Shown piece after piece: positions 1-10,586 of a stretch of 64,000 bases of DNA (its first letter is position 1; every line of letters begins with the position of its first letter). The position numbers and the translations under genes are program-made. The notes under the pieces were generated by a model, which was given only the letters and a program-made list of their open reading frames with translations, searched no databases and was not told the origin of the DNA. The DNA is from Achatina immaculata (taxonomy: Eukaryota > Mollusca > Gastropoda > Stylommatophora > Achatinidae): assembly GCA_009760885.1 (NCBI GenBank), contig CM019713.1:22266427-22330426 (forward strand), read 5' to 3'.

Positions 1-34
1 CAAACGAAATCTTACTTTGGAGTAGTAGTTCGTT

Positions 35-122
35 GTAAAAGTAAAGCTTGTTATGTTTAACGTGTAAAGGTAAAGCTTGTTATGTTTAACATGTAAAAGT
101 AAAGCGTATGTTTAACGTGTAA
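35..122. repeat. 29-bp minisatellite, 3 copies
   Basis: Three consecutive units begin at 35, 64 and 93. Each contains GTAAAGC followed by TATGTTTAAC. The first two are almost identical and the third is slightly shortened. The remaining bases to about 222 show no feature. Confidence 0.85.
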
Positions 123-222
123 CACAGCAGTCCTAGTATAATACACTTCCTGAACTCACACACTAGCGTGGCCCAACTTTAAACACTGAACATGGAACCC
201 GGCAGAATCATCAGAAAATCCA

Positions 223-572
223 TCTAGTCAAGACAAGTAATCAATATCTTCACACTGCCCCGCTCTCTGCCAGACCAGCTCTTACATCTAGTCAAGGCAA
301 GAAATCAACATCTTTACGCTCTCTGCTAGACCAGCTCTTACATCTAGTCAAGGCAAGAAATCAACATCTTCACGCTCTCTGCCAGACCAGCTCTTACATC
401 TAGTCAAGGCAAGAAATCAACATCTTCACGCTCTCTGCCAGACCAGCTCTTACATCTAGTCAAGGCAAGAAATCAACATCTTCACGCTCTCTGCCAGACC
501 AGCTCTTACATCTAGTCAAGGCAATAAATCAACATCTTTACGCTCTCTGTCGGACTAGCTCTTACATCTACA
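223..572. repeat. 56-bp minisatellite, about 6 copies
   Basis: The unit runs from CATCTAGTCAAGGCAAGAAA through ACGCTCTCTG to CCAGCTCTTA. Successive starts at 285 and 341 give a 56-bp period. The first unit is longer and more divergent, and the last copies carry point changes, as at the edges of an array. Confidence 0.9.
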
Positions 573-689
573 AACAATAAATACTAGAAGGGCCATTTTC
601 TTTGCATCAAACGTAAAAGGCATCTCTCATGACACTGAAACTACCGGAACTAAGTGAACAGATGTTGCTGTACTGGCTGATGGTAGACT

Positions 690-1106
690 TGCTGCATGTT
701 TCCTGCTGACAAAGATCTAGAGACATGCTTCCTGCTGCATGTTTTCTGCCTACAAAGATCTGGAGATATGGTTCTTACTGTGTTTTCCGTTGACAAAGAT
801 CTAGAGACATGGTTCTTGCTGTATGTTTTCTGCTGGCAAAGATCTAGAGACATGGTTCTTGCTGTATGTTTTCTGCTGACAAAGATCTAGAGACATGGTT
901 CTTGCTGTATGTTTTCTGTTGACAAAGATCTAGAGACATGGTTCTTGCTGTATGTTTTCTGCTGACAAAGATCTAGAGACATGGTTCTTGCTGTATGTTT
1001 TCTGTTGACAAAGATCTAGAGACATGGTTCTTGCTGTATGTTTTCTGCTGACAAAGATCTAGAGACATGGTTCTTGCTGTATGTTTTCTGTTGACAAAGA
1101 TTTGAC
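690..1106. repeat. 43-bp minisatellite, about 9 copies
   Basis: Units contain GACAAAGATCTAGAGACATG followed by TTCTTGCTGTATG. GGTTC starts at 811 and 854 set the 43-bp period. Units alternate between CTGCTG and CTGTTG before GACAAAG in the right half, which suggests a dimeric higher-order unit of 86 bp. Short ORFs on both strands here are repeat by-products. Confidence 0.9.
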
Positions 1107-1778
1107 TGAAACTCTGTTTCTCCAATACTTGCGCATCATCATTTTTATATTATTTTCATAACAGCTTAACACATCTGTTTCTGAAGGTTTTATTGCTGTC
1201 TTTATTCTTACAATTGTTATTCTTACTATCATCTCTGTTAGCATTGCCATTATTATTTTTATCTTTACCATTATCACTGTTATCGTTACAATTGTTACTG
1301 TTTACTATTATCATTGTTATTATTACTCTTATCTTTACTTTTATTACTTTCATCGCTACTATTATTAATGTTTTCATTAATTTTATATCTGTTTATGATA
1401 TCTTTATTACCTTCATCAATACTAAAACTATAGAAATATTTCATCAAAGAGGAAAGTTATTTGTAAGGGTCCTGAGATATGGGCCAGGAATGTAGCCGTC
1501 TACTGGACACGCCAATACAGCAATGAAAACACATGCAGATGAACTAGAACTGTGTTTCGATTTTATGAACTTGATACGTGCACGCACCTAACCAAAAACG
1601 TGCTGAGCGGTTGCAAGAGCTTCATTATTCTGGATTTGAACCTTCATGTGTATGTTAGTGTCGCAATAATGAAAGCAAGAAACATCTCGGCGTAGTTGTG
1701 GACTCTGCTCTCTAGTTATCACTGATGACAAGTTGTTCTGTTATCACACACACGCATATACAAACACCGTGCAGCATC
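1107..1778. other. AT-rich low-complexity stretch, no gene
   Basis: From about 1190 to 1400 the sequence is an imperfect ATT/ATC/CTT trinucleotide-like tract without clear units. The rest to 1778 is ordinary AT-rich DNA with no recognised feature. Confidence 0.6.
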
Positions 1779-1831
1779 ACATACATACATACATACATAC
1801 ATACATACATACATACATACACACACACACA
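1779..1831. repeat. (ATAC)n then (CA)n microsatellite
   Basis: About ten ATAC units are followed directly by a short CA run. Confidence 0.95.
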
Positions 1832-2565
1832 GGCAGATTAGCTATATGGCCTGAACAAACTGTTCAAGACAATCTTCAAAATAAAAATGAAACGGGGTGC
1901 TAACTTTGTGAGCGAAGAAGAAGAAGAGGAGTAGGAGGAGAATGAAGAGATAATGATCACTGGGAAAATAACTGCGTGTAAACAAAGACCACAGATCATT
2001 TTAAAAAAAAGGGGGGGGGTGGGGCCCAAGTTAAAAACTATGATATATCTTATATCTAGTAATACATATCAACACATGTCATCATAAAAACAGTACGTCT
2101 AGTAAGATATATTAACACATATCAGTCATACTACATCTACAATGTGCAAATATGATTACCAGAATATAACAGAACAGGACAAGTAATGATGGTTACATGC
2201 GGTGGTCTGAATATTTTACATACTAATTATTCTCTCTATCTTTTCTCTCCAGCTCTTCTCTAACTCTCATTATCTCTCCAGTTACCTCTCTGTGCGCAGG
2301 CATGAAGTAAAAACCTGACGCCTGTGTTTACCGAAAAGCAAGGAGAAAAGTGCATGAAATAAGGTCAGGATGCCTACGCTGATTGGCTGGCTAATTGTCA
2401 TCCCCGAGGATAATGTGAAAATTTTCCTGGACTAACCTACTTTTCAACTAAATCTTATAATGTTATAGGTGCAGCGAGACACAATATCATTACTACAGGT
2501 GATGCCAAGTTAGGGACAAGAACTGATTTACTGGCCAGGTGGAAGGAAAAAGATCGGGAGGTAGA
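1832..2565. other. Non-repetitive spacer, no gene seen
   Basis: Contains a GAAGAA-rich patch near 1915-1940 and a G9 run at 2011-2019. No ORF of convincing composition and no element ends were found. Confidence 0.5.
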
Positions 2566-3290
2566 CAGAGATATAGGTGTAGATGAGAAGATAACATACC
2601 AGAGGTAGAGAGAGAGATACAGGTGTAGATGAGAAGATAACATACCAGAGGTAGAGAGAGATACAAGTGTAGATGAGAAGATAACATACCAGAGGTAGAG
2701 AGAGATACAGGTGTAGATGAGAAGATAACATACCAGAGGTAGAGAGAGATACAGGTGTAGATGAGAAGATAACATACCAGAGGTAGAAAGAGATACAGGT
2801 GTAGATGAGAAGATAACATACCAGAGGTAGACAGAGATATAGGTGTAGATGAGAAGGTAACATAGATAGGCAGATATGTACGTGTAGATGAAGGAGACAG
2901 AGAAGTAGAATGGAAGATAACATATCAGAGGTAGATAGACCTTGATGAGAAGATAACATAACATAAGTAGACAGATATGTAAATGGGAAGATAACGTAGA
3001 CAGAGATGTAAGTGTGGACGGGAAGATAACATACAAGAGGTAGACAGAGGTGTTGATGCGAAGATACAAGGCCGACAGAAATGTGCGTGTAGATGGGAAG
3101 ATAACATGCAAAAGGTAGACAGAGCTGTAGAAAGGTAGACAGAGCTGTAGATGGGAAGATAACATACAATAGGTAGATAGAGCTGTAGATGGGAACATAA
3201 CATACAATAGGTAGACAGAGCTGTAGATGGGAACATAACATACAATAGGTAGATAGAGCTGTAGATGGGAAGATAACATATAAAACAGGA
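2566..3290. repeat. 44-bp minisatellite with a diverged right half
   Basis: To about 2870 the units are 44-46 bp and contain GTAGATGAGAAGATAACATA then CCAGAGGTAGAGAGAG. From 2870 to 3290 related but more diverged units continue, with GATGGGAAGATAACATAC and TAGGTAGACAGAGCT. Long minus-strand ORFs over this array (up to about 315 codons) exist in more than one frame at once, so they are not evidence of a gene. Confidence 0.9.
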
Positions 3291-3658
3291 CAGAATACAG
3301 TTTGTCCGAAAGCACAATCAAGGCAAGGTAGCGAGGAACCTGGAGATTCATTACAGCCGATCTTCCTACTGAAGATGGCACACGATGATGATGGGAAGTC
3401 ATGGAAGTTTACCACCCTCATGCACCTGCGAGGAGGTTGGATGGAAACCATAAAGTGAGAAATACAGCCGCAGGCATGGCTACAAACATCTACAAGTTAA
3501 TAAACAAACATTATTAGGTCAGTCTGACACTGTATGTACCTGACCTTTGTCAGATCGGTAATAAAATGTCTTTGTAAAATGGCACCATCGTTTATGCAGA
3601 TTCACAATAAGACACTCTCCGTCTGTTCCATGCCAGCCAAGCGACAACTATGAGTATT
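3291..3658. other. Spacer, no gene seen
   Basis: Ordinary composition with no ends of known elements and no convincing ORF. Confidence 0.4.
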
Positions 3659-3976
3659 TTAACCAAAATTACAGATCTGTCACTCTACATACCTTCCCAA
3701 GTTACAGATCTGTCACTACTCTACATACCTTCCCAAGTTACAGATCTGTCACTCTACATACCTTCCCAAGTTACAGATCTGTCACTACTCTACATGTAAC
3801 CTTCCCAAGTTACAGATCTGTCACTCTACTCTACATACCTTCCCAAGTTACAGATCTGTCACTACTCTACATACCTTCCCAAGTTACAGATCTGTCACTC
3901 TACATACCTTCCCAAGTTACAAATCTGTCACTACTCTACATACCTTCCCAAGTTACAGATCTGTCACTCTACATAT
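3659..3976. repeat. 33/36-bp minisatellite, about 9 copies
   Basis: Units contain TTACAGATCTGTCACT and CTACATACCTTCCCAAG. Two length classes alternate irregularly, with and without an extra ACT (33 versus 36 bp). One unit has a TGTA insertion at about 3795. Confidence 0.9.
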
Positions 3977-4059
3977 TTTCATTATTTCATGTAATGGAAA
4001 AATAACCAAATACTCATCAACGTTTCCACTTCAGTCTAAAGATGTTTCTCGTCTTGGCC

Positions 4060-4077
4060 ATCGCTTGATATGACGGA

Positions 4078-4118
<41 letters not shown>

Positions 4119-4165
4119 GTTGGATATGACGGATCTCTCTCTCTCTCTCGTCGCTTGATATGACA

Positions 4166-4200
<35 letters not shown>
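4060..4200. repeat. CT-rich GCTTGATATGAC satellite, left part
   Basis: The core GCTTGATATGACGGAT (or GTTGGATATGACGGAT) is followed by (CT)n of variable length. The same satellite resumes at 6516 on the far side of the LINE, so this is the left stump of an interrupted array. Confidence 0.9.
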
Positions 4201-4202
<2 letters not shown>

Positions 4203-6515
4203 GATGAAGCTCACAAAAGTAGAAATTTCAGTAGCTATCGTTCACTTACGAATAAGGTGCAGTATTTAATTAGGCAGAAAAAGAAACATTACTTCAGAAA
4301 TTTAGTGAAAGACAAAACTGATAGTAAATCAATCTGGAAAGCGATTAATACTCTTTGTAAATAAAAGGAAGCAAACTGACCCACAAACACTTAATGGTGA
4401 ACATACTTGCACTAACTTCAGTGAACATTTTAGGGGAGAAATTAGTATTCTAAAATCTTCATTACCGACCCCTGATTGCGACCTGAGCGTGTTGAAAACT
4501 TTCAGCGACAGTAAATGTGTAAAGCTAAAACAAACTAATATTCCTTTCCTCACAGTCGGTGAGGTTTATAACTACATCCGGTCCTTAAAGAACACTAACT
4601 CAGCAGGATGTGATGACATTAGTAACAAGATACTACGCTACGCTGCATCAGTTATCACAGACACACTAACATACTTATACAACTTGTGTATTGACAAAAA
4701 ATATTTCCCTGACGCTTTTAAACTCGCCAAAGTTTTTCCTCTTTTTAAATCTGGACAGACTAGTGACCTCTCAAACTATAGACCCATATCCATTCTGTCA
4801 TCACTATATAAACCTCTTGAAAAGCATATACAAAAGTTAACTGTGCTCCACATGCAAGAAAACAGTCTACTAATAGACAGTCAGTCAGGTTTTAGACCAA
4901 ATTACTCCTGCCACATAGCATTAACTAAAATGACAGAAAGCTGGCTGTCTAATATAAATGACTGTCTAATATAAATGATGACAAATTGTGTGGTGCTGTC
5001 TTTGTTGATTTTAAGAAAGCCTTCGATATGACTGATCATGAAATTCTTGCAAAAAAGCTGGAAGGCTATAGATTACACCCTGACCTAACAAAATGTATTA
5101 CATCTTTTCTCTCAGGTAGAAAACAAGTAGTTTGCTTTAGAAACAAAATATCTGGCTCGTCTGTGGTTGATACCGGTATTCCTCAAGGCTCCATTCTTGG
5201 TCCTCTTCTCTTTGCTATCTATATTAACGATCTACCACTAAATTTAAAGCACCCTTCATGTGATCTTTTCGCTGACGACTGTACTGTTTACAATAGTGAC
5301 TATGACATCAATAAACTACAGACAATGCTCCAAAATGATATAAACAGTTTGATTAAATGGAGTAATAAAAATGGTATGTTGATAAACACCAACAAAACAA
5401 AATCCATGCTCATCACTACAAGACAGAAACTGCAGAATGCAACAAAAACTTCACTACAGCTTTGTGCTGGGACTAAGGCAATAGAAAATGTTCATGAACA
5501 TAAAACCCTAGGACTCATCATTGAACAGCAATTGGAATTCTCACGTACATAACTTAACAAATTTGATTGTACAGAAAGTTTACCAATTAGCCAAAATTAA
5601 ACACTTTATCGACAAAGACACAAGAAAAATATACTACATATCACACATACAAACACACTTAGATTACTGTTCCACAATCTGGGATGGATGCTCAGTCTCA
5701 AACACAAAAAGGCTCCACTCACTTCACAAGCGAGCATTAAATCTTATTTGTGACAAACACCCAGAACAGACTGTAGATCAACACAAACAACTCAAAATTA
5801 TACCCCTCAAAAATAGAATCATTTTTAACAAAGTTAAGTTTGTTCACAGAATTCTGTCGCACAATGGTCCGCCTTACTTGTGGTCACTGTTTACGTATAA
5901 CACTAAACATAGCCAGCGTTTAAAAAACTGTCTTCTTCCTAAACCCAGGATTGATCTGTACAAGAAAAGCCTTGCATACTCTGCAGTACAGCTCTGGAAC
6001 ACCCTCCCCTACAATTTAAAATCCACTGGTAATACTTCATCCTTTAACTCAAACCTGTTTCATTATTTACTTGGCTTACTCGTCATATCAATTATATGCC
6101 TCCATAAAATAACCAGCACTCTATCAACACATGGCTCGTAAACCATCAAGTACTTCAATGACACAGTTAGAAAGCATCTTGTTAGATATTGTTAGAAATT
6201 ATTTTAATGTTTGTTAAAAAAACATATGTTAGAAGATCTGTATTTACAATGTATTTTTATTTATGTATATGTCTGCGTGTGTATGTGTGCGTGAGTGCTA
6301 ATTTATTAGGTTAATTACTTCTCCTCTTTTAATGTAGTAGTTAAATCTTACACTCTTTTGATATGTTTTTCCTAATTTAATTTGTATTTTTGTACTAAAT
6401 CAAGTGTGTGGGAAGAATGAAAGATGGAGTGATGAAGGGCAGAATGTAAGACGGGCCTGCGTGCCCAATTCTTTACCCTTTAAAAATAAAGATTATTCAT
6501 TCATTCATTCATTCA
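4201..6515 (+). mobile_element. 5'-truncated non-LTR retrotransposon (CR1/L2/jockey-like)
   Basis: The element enters directly from the CT run and ends with AATAAAG and an (ATTC)n tail at about 6490-6515. It carries the linker before the reverse transcriptase, the full RT, the C-terminal region and a 3' UTR. The endonuclease part is missing, the usual result of 5' truncation during target-primed reverse transcription. The same GCTTGATATGAC satellite lies on both sides, so the LINE landed inside it. A target duplication cannot be read because both flanks are CT repeats. Confidence 0.9.
4210..6141 (+). pseudogene. LINE reverse transcriptase, broken by frameshifts
   Basis: Three open segments make up most of the protein: 4489-4974, 4986-5552 and 5521-6141. 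A fragment before 4361 belongs to the pre-RT linker and ends at a stop at 4362. RT motif A reads FVDFKKAFD (motif aspartates present), motif B GIPQGSILGPLLF, and motif C FADD at about 5268. The C-terminus has the QLWNTLP block usual in jockey-superfamily elements. Breaks are a frame change near 4362-4369, a 17-bp tandem duplication at 4945-4978, and a small indel near 5535 where the next frame takes over. The element is not autonomous. Clade assignment within CR1/L2/jockey is inference. Confidence 0.88.
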
Positions 6516-8045
6516 TTCTCTCTCGTCGCTTGATATGACGGATATCTCTCTCTCTCTCTCTCGTCGCTTGATATGACGGATCTCTCTCTCTCTCTCTCGT
6601 CGCTTGATATGACGGATCTCTCTCTTTCTCTCTCGTCGCTTGATATGACATATCTCTCTCTCATCGCTTGATATGACGTATCTCTCTCGTCGCTTGATAT
6701 GACATCTCTCTCGTCGCTTGATATGACATATCTCTCTCATCGCTTGATATGACGTATCTCTCTCTCATCGCTTGATATGACATATCTCTCTTTCTCGTCG
6801 CTTGATATGACATATCTCTCTTTCTCGTCGCTTGATATGACATCTCTCTCGTCGCTTGATATGACATATCTCTCTTTCTCGTCGCTTGATATGACATATC
6901 TCTCTCATCGCTTGATATGACATATCTCTCTTTCTCGTCGCTTGATATGACATATCTCTCTCTCTCATCGCTTGATATGACGTATCTCTCTCTCATCGCT
7001 TGATATGACATATCTCTCTCTCGTCGCTTGATATGACGTATCTCTCTCGTCGCTTGATATGACGTATCTCTCGTCGCTTGATATGACGTATCTCTCTCGT
7101 CGCTTGATATGACATATCTCTCTCTCTCTCGTCGCTTGATATGACGTATCTCTCTCTCTCGTCGCTTGATATGACGTATCTCTCTCTCTCTCGTCGCTTG
7201 ATATGACATCTCTCTCATCGCTTGATATGACGTATCTCTCTCGTCGCTTGATATGACATCTCTCTCATCGCTTGATATGACGTATCTCTCTCGTCGCTTG
7301 ATATGACATATCTCTTTCTCGTCGCTTGATATGACATATCTCTCTCTCGTCGCTTGATATGACATATCTCTCTCGTCGCTTGATATGACATCTCTCTCGT
7401 CGCTTGATATGACATATCTCTCTCTCGTCGCTTGATATGACGGATCTCTCTCTTTCTCTCTCTCTCTCTCGTCGCTTGATATGACATCTCTCTCGTCGCT
7501 TGATATGACATCTCTCTCTCTCGTCGCTTGATATGACATCTCTCTCTCTCGTCGCTTGATATGACGGATCTCTCTCTTTCTCTCTCTCTCGTCGCTTGAT
7601 ATGACATCTCTCTCTCGTCGCTTGATATGACATCTCTCTCTCGTCGCTTGATATGACATCTCTCTCTCGTCGCTTGATATGACATATCTCTCTCTCGTCG
7701 CTTGATATGACGGATCTCTCTTTCTCTCTCTCTCGTCGCTTGATATGACATCTCTCTCTCGTCGCTTGATATGACATCTCTCTCTCGTCGCTTGATATGA
7801 CGGATCTCTCTCTCGTCGCTTGATATGACATCTCTCTCGTCGCTTAATATGACGGATCTCTCTCGTCGCTTGATATGACATATCTCTCTCTCTCGTCGCT
7901 TGATATGACATATCTCTCTCGTCGCTTGATATGACATATCTCTCTCTCTCTCGTCGCTTGATATGACATATCTCTCTCACTCTCTCGTTGTCGCTAGATA
8001 TGACGGATCTCTCTCACTCTCTCGTCGTCGCTAGATATGACGGAG

Positions 8046-8076
<31 letters not shown>

Positions 8077-8082
8077 TTCCAG
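6516..8082. repeat. CT-rich GCTTGATATGAC satellite, main array
   Basis: More than 50 units of about 24-40 bp, each with CGTCGCTTGATATGAC followed by ATAT, GGAT, GTAT or AT and a CT run of variable length. The last units before 8080 carry a diverged CGTCGTCGCTAGATATGAC form. Minus-strand ORFs to 439 codons repeat peptides such as SYQATRER, but all minus frames are open, so no coding is inferred. Confidence 0.95.
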
Positions 8083-9044
8083 AGTGACGTAGACCTTAAT
8101 TCAGTCACGCCCTCTCCAGTGTTTCCAGGATCTTAACACTGTGAGAATGACCTGCTACTTGTTAAACTGACAGAAGCACGTGCTGCTGCCGTGGGAGGTT
8201 ATTAATTTGTCCCGATTCTTTTCATCCTAGCAGAGGTTCTCAGGCAGATATCAGCTGTTGCGGGCTCAGCTAATCAAGCCTCAAGTCTACAAACAGGGAG
8301 CAAGCTCAAGACAGCCACAACACACCAGCTCCCGGGTTCACACACAAGACGCTCACTCCTGCCAACATTCATGACGTGGATGTGGATATGGATGCTCTCG
8401 TACCAGGTAATAAAAGCTGTGTGTAATTCGCATTTCGTAACCTGCACTTGACTGAGCCTCGTAGAACTGTTTCTGTGGTTCAGCAAGTACATGGCGTGTT
8501 ACGCGCATGTTCACGGTGTAAATAATTAACGATTAAGTGAGATGAAAGTACTGGGGAGGATATTCACATGATGCTGGTTGTTTGTACGTCTGGGGAGACA
8601 ACTCTGAGATGGGACTATCAAATTCTGAAAACTCTACCACATGCAGGAAACTCTCTACTGCAGAGAGTGGAACAACAACACAACTCCTTCAGATCATCAG
8701 AGGAAGCACACCCCCTCCCCTCTCAGACAAGTGTTTCGGCCCTATTAAACTCCTGACACTCTAAGGGGGGTGGGCCCCTCTGGGTCATGACTCCCAGAGG
8801 TCTTGTCAGTTGCTTTTTTTGTCCCGGGACTGAGTTGGCACTGCACTTTTGAAGTGCGTCTTTAGCGATTTAGCCACGGAGGACGTATTGGTTGTGACAA
8901 GCGAAATTATTTATGTTCTCAATGCTTGCTTCCCATACTGCACGGCCAGCATGAGGCCTTTTCTGCTGTTTCTGAAAGGCTTTTCAATGCCCTTGATTTT
9001 GCTTGTCCCTTTATGCCCAGTTGCTTACATAGGTCTTTGCTAAC
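8083..9044. other. Unique-looking spacer, no recognised gene
   Basis: Composition is mixed and not repetitive. Short ORFs occur on both strands without recognisable domains. A GTAATA after an open stretch at about 8340-8406 could be read as a splice donor, but the support is too weak to call an exon. Confidence 0.4.
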
Positions 9045-9748
9045 TTTGTAGCGAGTCATCGCAGCACATTAACTTTGTAGTGAGTCATAGCGGCACATTA
9101 ATTTTGTAGTGAGTCATAGCGGCACATTAACTTTGTAGTGAGTCATAGCGGCACATTAATTCTGTAGTGAGTCATAGCGGCACATTAACTTTGTAGTGAG
9201 TCATAGCGGCACATTAATTTTGTAGTGAGTCATAGCGGCACATTAATTTTGTAGTGAATCATAGCGGCACATTAACTTTGTAGTGAGTCATAGCGGCACA
9301 TTAACTTTGTCGTGAGTCATAGCGGCACATTAACTTTGTCGTGAGTCATAGCGGCACATTAACTTTGTAGTGAGTCATAGCGGCGCATTAACTTTGTAGT
9401 GAGTCATAGCGGCGCATTAACTTTGTAGTGAGTCATAGCGGCACATTAACTTTGTAGTGAGTCATAGCGGCACATTAATTTTGTAGTGAGTCATAGCTGG
9501 ACATTAATTTTGTAGTGAGTCATAGATGGACATTAATTTTGTAGTGAGTCATAGCGGCACATTAATTTTGTAGTGAGTCACAGCTGGACATTAATTTTGT
9601 AGTGAGTCATAGCTGGACATTAATTTTGTAGTGAGTCATAGCTGGACATTAATTTTGTAGTGAGTCATAGCTGGACATTAATTTTGTAGTGAGTCATGGC
9701 GGCACAATAACTTTGTAGTGAGTCATGGCGGCACATCTAGCTAATCTC
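9045..9748. repeat. 29-bp minisatellite, about 24 copies, TGAGTCA in most units
   Basis: Units read TTTGTAGTGAGTCATAGC followed by GGCACATTAA, with TAGTGAG starts 29 bp apart (9078, 9107). A variant with GCTGGACATTAA replaces GCGGCACATTAA in a block at about 9490-9690. Almost every unit has TGAGTCA, the AP-1/TRE consensus. Whether it is bound is unknown. Confidence 0.93.
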
Positions 9749-9773
9749 GCGGCACACCCTTTGAGAACCACTG
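9749..9773 (-). mobile_element. Possible hAT-type terminus at the array edge
   Basis: The stretch ends TTTGAGAACCACTG, whose reverse complement CAGTGGTTCTCAAA is the terminal inverted repeat style of Charlie-like hAT elements. It directly follows the 29-bp array. No matching opposite end with an 8-bp duplication was found. CAGAGGTTCTCAG at about 8231 is similar, but its flank does not match. Confidence 0.35.
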
Positions 9774-9900
9774 CTGTAACATATAAAATTTGTCTTGCTA
9801 CTTATGCCATCGATCGTGTTATATGAACAAGCCACCCAAACAAAAACAACAGCTGGCTGTTCTGGCATACATGTCAGCCACTAACGTTAAAACAATCACC

Positions 9901-10112
9901 TCTCAGTTTGTTCTTCTTCAGGGGCGGAGACACTGTTCTATCTACCCACTCATGGAACACCCTGCCCCACCTCTCAGTCTGCTCTTCTTCAGGGGCGGAG
10001 ACACTGTTCTATCTACCCACTCATGGAACACCCTGCCCCACCTCTCAGTCTGCTCTTCTTCAGGGGCGGAGACATTGTTCTATCTAGCCACTCATGGAAC
10101 ACCCTGCCCCAC
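9901..10112. repeat. 71-bp tandem repeat, 3 copies
   Basis: TCTCAGT starts at 9901, 9972 and 10043. Units contain CTTCTTCAGGGGCGGAGACA and CACTCATGGAACACCCTG. Confidence 0.93.
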
Positions 10113-10373
10113 CTCTCAGTAGCACTCCCAGTAACAGGCCTATCCCGCCTAACAGAGCAAGGACCGCCGTAGTCCTCCTCGTGGTGGTGGATCTGCTAAG
10201 GAAGTATTGCACACTCCCTGCTACAATCAGGGACTCGAAACATTGCCTCCGTAACCCGCCCCCAAGCCGACACGATGATGTGCCTCAACATCTCTGCAGC
10301 AGCTGCAAGGAACACCAGATAGCTGTTAGAAGAAGAAGAAGAAGAAGAAGAAGAAGAAGAAGATGAAGAAGAA
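10113..10373. other. Spacer ending in (AGA)n
   Basis: Mixed sequence that ends in about 15 AGA units at 10328-10373. The GC-richer stretch followed by a simple-repeat tail would suit the 3' end of an old retroelement, but no protein remnant confirms it. Confidence 0.35.
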
Positions 10374-10586
10374 TTATTTTATATATTCTCAGTAAGTACT
10401 GGTAAAGATGTCACTCCGCAAAATGAACAATTTTTCCAGACAACTATGTTAGATTATGGCCGTTAGAGGACTGTTAACACTCTCTGCGGGAGGAACATTT
10501 GGAAATCTTTCTAGTCTGCCTTCCACCTCCCTTCTCAATGTTCTTCAGTCTCCGAGCTCTGTATCCTGTCACGACCTTCCTATGTA

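Noticed and set aside
4489..6141. Intact LINE ORF
   Set aside because: Frames change at about 4365, 4962 and 5535, and the endonuclease region is absent.
6661..7980. 439-codon minus-strand ORF rich in Arg/Glu
   Set aside because: It follows the CT-rich satellite. Two other minus frames over the same stretch are also open for 188-240 codons.
8281..8406. Plus-strand exon ending at a GTAATA site
   Set aside because: Weak donor, no clear acceptor, and an open length that chance easily explains.
9045..9748. CRISPR array (29-bp direct repeats)
   Set aside because: Units are head-to-tail without spacers, no cas genes exist nearby, and the surrounding elements are eukaryotic.
8228..9773. A complete hAT element from CAGAGGTTCTCAG (8231) to the terminus at 9773
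   Set aside because: The flanking 8-mers (CATCCTAG and CTGTAACA) do not match, the left motif is imperfect, and no transposase remnant lies between.
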